Source of the DNA: Triplophysa rosa
Lineage: Eukaryota; Chordata; Actinopteri; Cypriniformes; Nemacheilidae
Direction of reading: 5' to 3'
Length of the DNA: 64,000 nt
Assembly: GCF_024868665.1 (NCBI RefSeq)
Contig: NC_079908.1
Span: forward strand, 3,560,475 to 3,624,474
Made by a program: the position numbers and the translations under genes. Below the pieces are notes generated by a model. It did not search any database, was not told the DNA's origin, and saw nothing but the letters and a program-made list of their open reading frames with translations. Positions 57,001 through 64,000 of this stretch are shown here, piece by piece; the stretch's first letter is position 1; each line of letters starts with the position of its first letter.

Positions 57001-60000
57001 CCATTCAACTGATAAACAGGGACTGGTAAAGAGGATTTTGAAAAAAAAATCTAAATGCGACGTCCAGCAGTCTGGTATTTACGCTTTGAAGTGTAATGTT
57101 GTTGTTATTGGCAGTGTTCATATCTCTGTTCTGTACCACAAACATGGCACGGTAATTATGAAGATGTAGCTAAAGCTCTGCTGATGGGGCTTTTTGATTA
57201 ATGACTGAGCATTTGCATCTGATCCCTAAGGGCGTACATGTTTGTTTATGTCATTGATCACAGTGCTGTTTTGTGGCTAGTGGACGCTTCACATCTCACC
57301 AGAAGATGCTGCTGTTGCTCTGTGTTGTGGCAACCTTCTGTCCAAATCCAATTTGTCTTGTTGTCTTGAAAAAGGGCTTTGGTGCATCGAGAACTTCTCT
57401 GTTTTGCATCCAAGACCTTGCTGACTGTTTGTTTTATTTGCTTGGATGGCAGTTTAGAGGGCATTTCATGAAAGATTGTAGCCACGAAAGAATGCTGTAC
57501 GCCAGTGTATCTGAAGTAGATTCAATCTAGCTCTCGGAACGAAGTTAAAGTGTGGTCTTAACTTTCACAAATTAATGTTTTTCACTAGATTCAAGTGATG
57601 CTTTGTCTGAAATGCTCAGATGAATTGAATTTAATAGAAAATTGAGAATGATTTATCCATTTAAAGACTCCAAGTAAACCATATCCGTTTATCCCCTGAA
57701 GTATCTTACAAACACAGTCCTCATTCAACCTCCCAAGGTAAAAATGGACACCTGAGGGCAACCCCAAAACGTTATGCTCAAATAAGCTGTTTGTGGGAGG
57801 TTTTCAAGGAATCAGTCAAGTAATGTCAGCCGATCATCAGTCATGTATCAGTCAGGAGCAGATTTCATTTACTCATGCGTTCCTGAGGGAAGATGTACGA
57901 AGGAGGGTCACCGACAAACAGAGCTGTGCTTGGAGCAACTCCAACAATCCAGACAATGCTACCACCACCCGAGAGACCTCTTCTCTCTTCTGAGCCTCTT
58001 TTTCAATGTGTAATCTGAATTACCAAAAGCTTTAGTCAGCTCTGACAATGGGCTAATGATCTGATAAGAAACTAGTAATGAGCCTGGCACTCCCTTCTGT
58101 TTTGAATGCTGGAGACTGGTTTATGGGAACCCTGCGTGTTGAGAATTGCTGTCAGTGGGTGCGAACGTGTCTACATTATTTTAATATTTAAAAATCACAA
58201 CTCGTTATCTTTGGTTTGTGCTTCGTGGAGTTGCCAAAGTTACAGGTGCTATGTTAAGACGTTACGTAATGCCTGTGGATATTCTGATGGCGAATGTGTG
58301 TGTTTACTGACCTGGTGAGAGCGCGGCGTGGTCGGAAGAATGGTAAATATTAATTGTTCTTCATTCAACAATACGCCTCACCCTTGTTGTCCTCACCTGA
58401 CTTCGTACCAAGGACATCGCACAGCTGTTCTAATTTGCTCCATGAGGGACGCCTGTCTTGACAGCGGGACACCTGAGGTTATCGCGCCGCAAATAATCCA
58501 AACGTTTAGCATCTCTCTCCCAACGCCAGCTGTAACTCTGACATTGCGGAAAGGCCGAACCACAGCATTTTTCCCTTTCACCTGTGACTGTTCCGAACAT
58601 CGCCGCTACCTCGTAAATCACGCGGAGAGAACATCAAACTCGGCTAGAATCTGATGTCTCAACTGTGCGTGTCATCGGGATGGATTGCTCGGAAGGCTCA
58701 GGCTGCCTTATCCGCTCTTGAACGCAATATCTCATGGCGTGAAGTTCTGAAGAACATTCGAACATTTCGAGAGGAGAAAGTTGGAGACTTGCGCCCTTAA
58801 TTGCAATCTCCCTGCCAAATTGGGCAAACCAGGGAAGGAGGCTGCTGGCTATCATTCCTGCCAGATAATGATCCACTGATTGCGCTTTAAGTGTCAGATT
58901 TCAAAATAATTGGCCAGAATTGCTGTAAAAGCAGGCGAGCGTATAAACACCGCCTTGGAGCAATTTGTCATCCCCTGTTTTGGCCTGTGTTGCCGTGAAT
59001 ATATGCCCTGGGCCCCGGGAGACCAATAAGATGCCATGTCAAGGCACGAGAAGAGATGTACAGGGGGAGAGCAATAGAAAGCGAATTGTACTTCAAAAAG
59101 TAGCCAAACACTAGCCGATCCAACTGAAGACTACTGATGGCTACTGGGTTTAAATATGAATTGGTATAGACGTAACAGTGAATTGAGTACCCCGCAGGCC
59201 ACGGAAAACATATCCATCGCTCTGCATTGTTCAGAGCACACTTTCCAGCCCTAAATAAGATGTATCCGTGCCTCCTCCAATCTGAGACATGGAATGATTC
59301 TGAAGAACTTCCTCTTAAACGGGTTGTCATGTTGGGAGTCTGTGTAGCACTTCTTGACACGGTGGCTATAATGCAAGAGACTTGATGAATTCAACTTGAC
59401 AAATGTAGGGCACTAAAATGCAGCCTTCTGAATGTACGGGGTGGCTTGTGGAACTAATGCTGCAGGCACCGGCTCTGGGTTTTCCTATGTTTAGAAATGA
59501 GAAGTATAAGGCAGAGCTGCAGGGAAGCCAAAAGAACAGTTGATGCAGTCCTCTGAGAAATTTTGAGAACTCCTGTTATTTAGTACATGGCTGTTCATTT
59601 TTGCATTCATATGTATTCGTTTTCATGTGTAATCTATGGAAAAAAATGTTGATGTTGTGATCATTCAAGGTGTACACATGAATGTAGGCTATTGCACGTT
59701 ATAAGGGAGCACAGTTTTTACATACAGATAGTATATAATAAATTATCAGTGATAAATATAGTCACCAAATGATGGAATTGTTTGCTTTTTGAGGAAGAAG
59801 CAGAGCTAAAATACAGCTAAAAATAGGGCTGTTTTCAGCAGAGGGCATTACAATAACTAATTTCACAACAATAATGCAAAATGACGCTCTTTCATGCATT
59901 TCCAAATACAGAAAAGGTCATATTCAGTTTTGGGCAACCAACACAATGTGCAAAGTCTGTTTCTAAGCAAAAGAAAACCAGATTGCACCAGACTACCTGT

Positions 60001-60340
60001 ATATCTCTCCCATTATATCTCTCAAGCTTTTCAGAAAATTACAATTATATTAAAACATATTTTGGAAATGATTACTTAGACAAAATAATGAATAAGAAGC
60101 AGCCAATAAGAGTCCAGCATAGACATTCCTTTACTGTTGTTTAAAAAGCTTTCCAGGTTAAGACCCCAAGCAGCTGGATGATAAAATGAGTGTGATTTTA
60201 CAAATTCTAAAAACCTCGAAGATGCTAAAATATAACATAGTGTTCATTTATTTTGGATGCTTTTACTTACAGCATAATTGCCAAATTGTGTTATTTTATG
60301 GTTTTGAAGAATTTGCTGTTCTTCTAAATAAACAGCAAGT
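54050..60340. other. Long stretch without a supported gene
   Basis: AT-rich at 54050-55900. Unique and GC-richer at about 55950-56100 and 57200-59400, where many small overlapping frames occur on both strands without domains or splice support; several blocks (for example 58800-59040) read like conserved non-coding DNA, but this is a guess without alignment. Confidence 0.35.
56075..56099 (+). CDS. Possible isolated first coding exon (unproven)
   Basis: ATG in a fair context (caatcATGG) opens eight codons, MVNLEYTE, plus one base, then a strong donor (cgaag|gtaagg). The 120 bp before it are GC-richer than the surroundings and could be a 5' UTR. No partner exon was found downstream and the peptide is not recognised. 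It may be chance. Confidence 0.2.
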
Positions 60341-60359
60341 AAACAAATTTATGAAATAA

Positions 60360-60400
60360 ACAGTAAAGGTTTCCATACTTTTGACTGGTAGTGTATATAA
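60360..60400. mobile_element. Tc1-like terminal relic
   Basis: catacttttgactggtagtg is the typical end of another fish Tc1 family. The matching end is not evident; a similar tcagaagtttggacacaaac relic lies at about 33642-33661. Confidence 0.45.
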
Positions 60401-60904
60401 ATAAGTATATATTTTGATAATAGTTCTTTATATACTGTATACAGCGGAGGAAAAAATTAAGAGGTTATTTCAAAGACCATTTTCATTTTTTATGAATTTA
60501 CTATTTATAGGTATATGTGATTAGGTAAAATGATCATTTTAGTTTTATTCTGTGAACTACTAATAATATTTCTTCCAAATTACAAACAAAAATATTGTTT
60601 CTATTCACAGAAAATGAAAGCTGGAGAAACAGGTCAATAACAGAAAAGATAAAATACTGATCTTATCTCAATACTGCGAAGAAAAGAAGTTCATATTCAC
60701 TTTTAAGTATAATACAGTTTTCTACATGTATTTAGGAGAAGTTCAAAAATCATTTTTATGTGATAACCTACATTTTTATCACAGTTTTCACGTGTCTTGT
60801 CATGCTGTCAGTCTTTCACATTGCTGTTGGATGACTTCATGTCACTACTGAGGTTTGATTTTGTTGAAATTCAACAGACACTGGACTGGAATATATATAC
60901 AGTA

Positions 60905-61170
60905 TATATTATGAACACAACACTTTTGTTTTTGCCCCCATTTTTCATGAGCTGAACTCAAAGATCTAAGCCTTTTTCTATGTACACAAAAGGCCTATTT
61001 CTATCAAATATTTTTCACAAATCTGTCTAAATCTCTGTTAGTGAGCACTTCTTTGCCAAGATAATCCATCCACCTCACAGGTGTGGCATATCAAGATGCT
61101 GATTAGACAGCATGATTATTGCACAGGTGTGCCTTAGGCTGGCCACAACAAAAGGCCACTCTAAAATGTG
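60905..61170 (+). repeat. Dispersed fish repeat fragment
   Basis: The block from aacacttttgtttttgcccc through tgagctgaactcaaagatct and gtgagcacttctttgccaag to gattattgcacaggtgtgcc is familiar as a high-copy fish repeat. Its class could not be decided from this fragment. Confidence 0.5.
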
Positions 61171-62226
61171 CAGTTACACCCCTCCAACAGTGGGGAACAC
61201 ATATTATTGGCACACAGCTGATGTCACAGAGGACAATCTGTCAATGAGAGGTCACCAGCGAGCCGAGTTTCCTCTAGCAACCACCTTTTATGCTTATTAC
61301 AGGATCTATATACCGAGAGAGTTTGGCTGGTGATATGATCAATAGGACACAAGTCTTTCAAGCCGGCAAATGCATTCTGGGATGCAGCCAAGCTTTTGAT
61401 TCAATTTATCAAAGACCTGATGCTTGTCCTGTATGCGGCTATACGTGTGCTTCAGATAAAAACACTATGGGCCTATTTTATGGGAAGTTGGATCAAATTC
61501 ACAGAAAGCTTCAAAGTATTCAAGCTCGTTTGTTAAATGAGTTTGAAAGATGACAAATGCAAATATAAATGTCCTCAGATCGGCCCATGCCTTGGGTAGC
61601 ACTTCATAATCACTTTTTCAAGCTTAACGATACTTCGCTGAAATGGTCGCTTGAGTGACAGCGTGATTTACTTTGGATTATCTTTCAATAAACGTTTCCA
61701 TTGTGGTGGAAGCGTCACAGCACCGGTTTTCATTTTCCATCTTTCATATTTAGCTGGTATTCACATGGAACAATAGAGGAAGTGTGAATGTTAACAAGCG
61801 TGGCTTTAATAATTAACACTCTACAAGCCGATTTGAGAAAGGAGGAATTTCATTTTTTGTCATTATAAAATGCAAACAGGAAGTCTCTGCTCTCATGTTT
61901 GGCCATGAAATTGAATTATGATTGAATGTGATTGGTCTTGGCTGTATACTTTATTTACATAGCGCCTCATACAGGTGACTAGTGAGGGAGCTTGATTAGT
62001 GTACTCTACAGACATGTGCCTAAGGGGTTTGTGTTCATTGTTTTTTTTATGCTAAATTATCAACATCATTTTTTGCTTCAGGACCAGTGTTGGGTGGATG
62101 GATTATTTAATTATTGTAATTCAATAAATTGTACATGAAAAAAAACCTCCTAATTATTTTGAAGTAATTTAATTGCAATTATTAAAGTGTATTTCCAAAA
62201 GCAGACTGTATAGGCCTACATTTAAA
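61171..62226. other. Intergenic stretch with a hAT-family relic
   Basis: No gene. accagtgttgggtggatgga at about 62085 and the attatt/taatt-rich run to 62190 look like the left part of the CAGTGTTGGG MITE family, cut off by the LINE. Confidence 0.4.
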
Positions 62227-62452
62227 CTCAACTTTATTTATATAGCGCTTTTTACAATTTTCATTGTTACAAAGCAGCTGTACATGAGACATATTGACTA
62301 TAAGCAAAATAATTAAAGTTGTACCTGCAAAAACAAGAAAAAGTTGACAACACAGAAGACAGACATACCCACATACAAAACACTCCACACACACAATATG
62401 CACATGTACTAACACACATAGACATAGAGACACACACACACACACGGATGCG
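62227..62452 (-). mobile_element. L2-type LINE 3' end, left part of an interrupted copy
   Basis: On the minus strand the (GT)-rich 3' UTR, cttgtttttgcaggtacaac and agcgctatataaataaag are followed by a single TTGAG. It matches 7333-7566 until cggatgcg, where gypsy sequence starts. It may be the same LINE as 63461-64000. Confidence 0.85.
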
Positions 62453-63164
62453 ACAGTTTCTGGGGCTGGCGGGATATTACAGGAGGTTTGTGCCCAATTA
62501 TTCGGAGCTTGCCAGCCCACTGACTGATCTCACTAAAAAGGAGGCACCAGATCCGGTCCAGTGGACGGAGCGGTGCCAGCAGGCTTTTACCCAAGTTAAG
62601 GCTGCCCTGTGCGGCGGGCCGCTTCTGCACTCGCCTAATTTTTCTCTTCCCTTTTTTCTGCAGACCGACGCGTCGGACAGAGGGCTGGGGGCTGTCCTGT
62701 CCCAGGAGATGGGGGGAGAGGAACGGCCGGTGCTGTATATCAGCCGCAAGCTCTCAAAGAAGGAGGCGAAGTACAGCACCATCGAGAAAGAGTGTCTGGC
62801 GATCCGGTGGGCTGTTCTCACCCTCCGGTATTATCTCCTGGGGAGGGAATTCACCCTCTGGTCGGATCACGCACCCCTCCAATGGCTCCACCGCATGAAA
62901 GATACCAACACGCGGATCACCCGTTGGTATCTGGCTTTACAGCCATTTAAATTTAAGGTGATCCACAGGCCGGGGGCACAGATGGCTGTGGCCGACTTCC
63001 TCTCCAGGCGAAGGGGGAGGGGGGAGGCTGCAGGCCGGAGGGCTCCCCGGCCTGAGTCGGGCGGTGGGGGTATGTGGCAAGGGGGGTGTGATTTAGCAAG
63101 GTCTGCAGCGGGAGAGAAGGCTGAGAGAAGAGTGGTGAGTAAATGGGGTGCGAAGTGCAAATGA
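62451..63164 (+). pseudogene. Ty3/gypsy pol fragment: RT thumb and RNase H
   Basis: The gypsy frame begins at the junction with RQFLGLAGYYRRFVPNYSE (end of the reverse transcriptase) and continues through RNase H: LQTDASDRGLGAVLSQE (Asp codon 62667-62669), the catalytic Glu in YSTIEKECLAIRW, LWSDHAPLQWL and HRPGAQMAVADFLSR. All acidic RNase H residues are present, so the coding part is fresh. The frame then runs through low-complexity Gly/Arg codons into the LTR and stops at 63164. There is no integrase after RNase H; gag, protease and most of the reverse transcriptase are missing upstream because the copy is cut at 62451. Codons before it belong to the antisense LINE tail and are not part of this gene. 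Confidence 0.9.
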
Positions 63165-63460
63165 TGATCAGCTGTCCTCTATTCCAGTGATTGGTGTGGG
63201 GATGCATATAAACAGCTCGGAGACAGGAGCCGGGGTGTGAGAGCCAGCAGAGTCTACTGCGGAGACAGAGAGAGAAAGAGAAGCTCGAGAGAGGAGTGCT
63301 TCACGAGAGGATCGTCAGCTCCAGGTGGAACACGGAGGCTGGAAACAAAGACGCGCAGGCGTCACATGAACTTTGTATTTTGTTACAATAAATATATCTT
63401 CTCTCTGCAGTAGTCAACCTGTCCCGATCTCTTCCTTCTCACCTACACGAACTTGTTACA
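63073..63460 (+). mobile_element. 3' LTR of the gypsy element
   Basis: It runs from TGTGGCAAGG to CTTGTTACA (TG...CA), immediately after a purine-rich gggcggtggggg tract that would prime plus-strand synthesis. TATAAA lies at 63207-63212 and AATAAA at 63387-63392, suitable as promoter and polyadenylation signals. At 63461 the LINE reading frame resumes. There is no 5' LTR in the window. Confidence 0.8.
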
Positions 63461-64000
63461 AATACAAGAAGAGGATCTATAATTTCTGGGAGCATCTCTT
63501 TCAGTAGATTTGTAGGTATAGGGTCTAGTATGCATGTTGTTGATTTAGATGATCTAATAATTTTAGACAGCTCATCTTGATCTACGGTATAAAATAATTG
63601 CATTTTCTCCTTAAGGGCGCTGTAGTTAGTTTGTTCAGCGGGTTTCACTTCTGATTGCATTGTTATAATTTTTTCTCTAATATCTTGGATTTTATATGTG
63701 AAGTAGTTCATAAATTCATCACTGCTATGCTGATATACAGGATCAGAAGTCACTGACGATTTATTTTTTGTTAATTTAGCCACTGTGTTAAATAAAAACC
63801 TAGGGTTGTGCTGGTTTTCTTGTATTAGTGATGAAAAGTAGGCAGATCTAGATGTTTTTAGGGCTTTCCTGTATTTTCGAATACTATCCTTCCATGCTGT
63901 ACGAAATACCTCTAATTTAGTTTTCTTAAAGTTGCGCTCCATTTTTCGGGCCGCTTTCTTTAGAGCCTGAGTGTGTTCTTTATACCACGGTGTGGGGATG
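63461..64000 (-). pseudogene. L2-type LINE ORF2, endonuclease-RT linker and start of RT
   Basis: The minus-strand frame is open from the window edge (…PTPWYKEHTQALKKAARK) to 63461. Recognisable L2-clade features are KTKLEVFRTAWKDSIRKYRK, ARSAYFSSLI-like SRSAYFSSLI, NPRFLFNTVAKLT and SKSTTCILDPIPTNLLKE, the last being the start of the reverse transcriptase palm. The frame breaks off inside DPLLVF, where the gypsy LTR begins. Upstream parts lie beyond the window. ORF2 normally nicks the target and reverse-transcribes its own RNA in the nucleus. Confidence 0.88.

Noticed and set aside
57258..57530. Overlapping 75- and 85-codon frames on opposite strands
   Set aside because: No domain and no splice context; both lie in the GC-richer unique block.

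Overview
The window is a stretch of nuclear DNA from a ray-finned fish, most likely a cyprinid (carp/zebrafish family). It is AT-rich, has split genes with spliceosomal introns, and is packed with DNA transposons (hAT, Tc1, TTAA-target elements, MITEs), L2-type LINE fragments with TTGAG-pentamer tails, a tRNA-derived SINE and a Ty3/gypsy fragment. This mixture is typical of zebrafish-like genomes. There is one assembly gap (470-1008). The species assignment is inference; no database was searched.

Four host genes could be built exon by exon. A first coding exon of tmem164 lies on the minus strand (14441-14785), with a CpG-rich upstream region; the rest of that gene must lie left of the window. 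Then comes fundc2 (+, five coding exons, 26562-29708, 148 aa), cmc4 (-, two coding exons, 30650-30946, 65 aa) and brcc3 (+, eight coding exons, 31919-34566, 260 aa). The order fundc2-cmc4-brcc3 matches the human Xq28 block FUNDC2-CMC4/MTCP1-BRCC3. Intron 2 of brcc3 is a U12-type AT-AC intron with all three diagnostic signals. The three genes act separately: an outer mitochondrial membrane protein of the mitophagy-receptor family, an intermembrane-space twin CX9C protein, and the K63-specific deubiquitinase of BRISC/BRCA1-A.

The rest is mostly transposon layers. 1.5-8.4 kb: LINE copies, one nested in a hAT element, two of them in opposite orientation. 10.9-13.5 kb: three nested DNA elements, two with target duplications. 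22.7-24.7 kb: a nearly complete Tc1 element (one in-frame stop) inside a hAT-like MITE. 27.6-28.7 kb: a hAT element with a nested MITE, followed by a SINE, all in fundc2 intron 1. 36-38 kb: a 2.1-kb fold-back element with 510-bp arms. 44.7-46.1 kb: a cluster of short palindromes, with a hAT element 0.5 kb further on in related repeat. 50.6-54.0 kb: two short hATs and a TTAA-flanked element carrying a THAP-domain relic (Kolobok-like), itself split by a third hAT. 62.2-64 kb: an L2-type LINE interrupted by the 3' end of a gypsy element in which RNase H is followed directly by the LTR, without integrase.

From 34.6 kb to 62 kb no convincing host gene was found; unique, moderately GC-rich sequence at about 39.4-39.7, 49.8-50.3 and 57.2-59.4 kb could be conserved non-coding DNA. 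No finding here proves a wholly new system. The best leads are the AT-AC intron, the gypsy domain order, the THAP/TTAA element and the large fold-back element.
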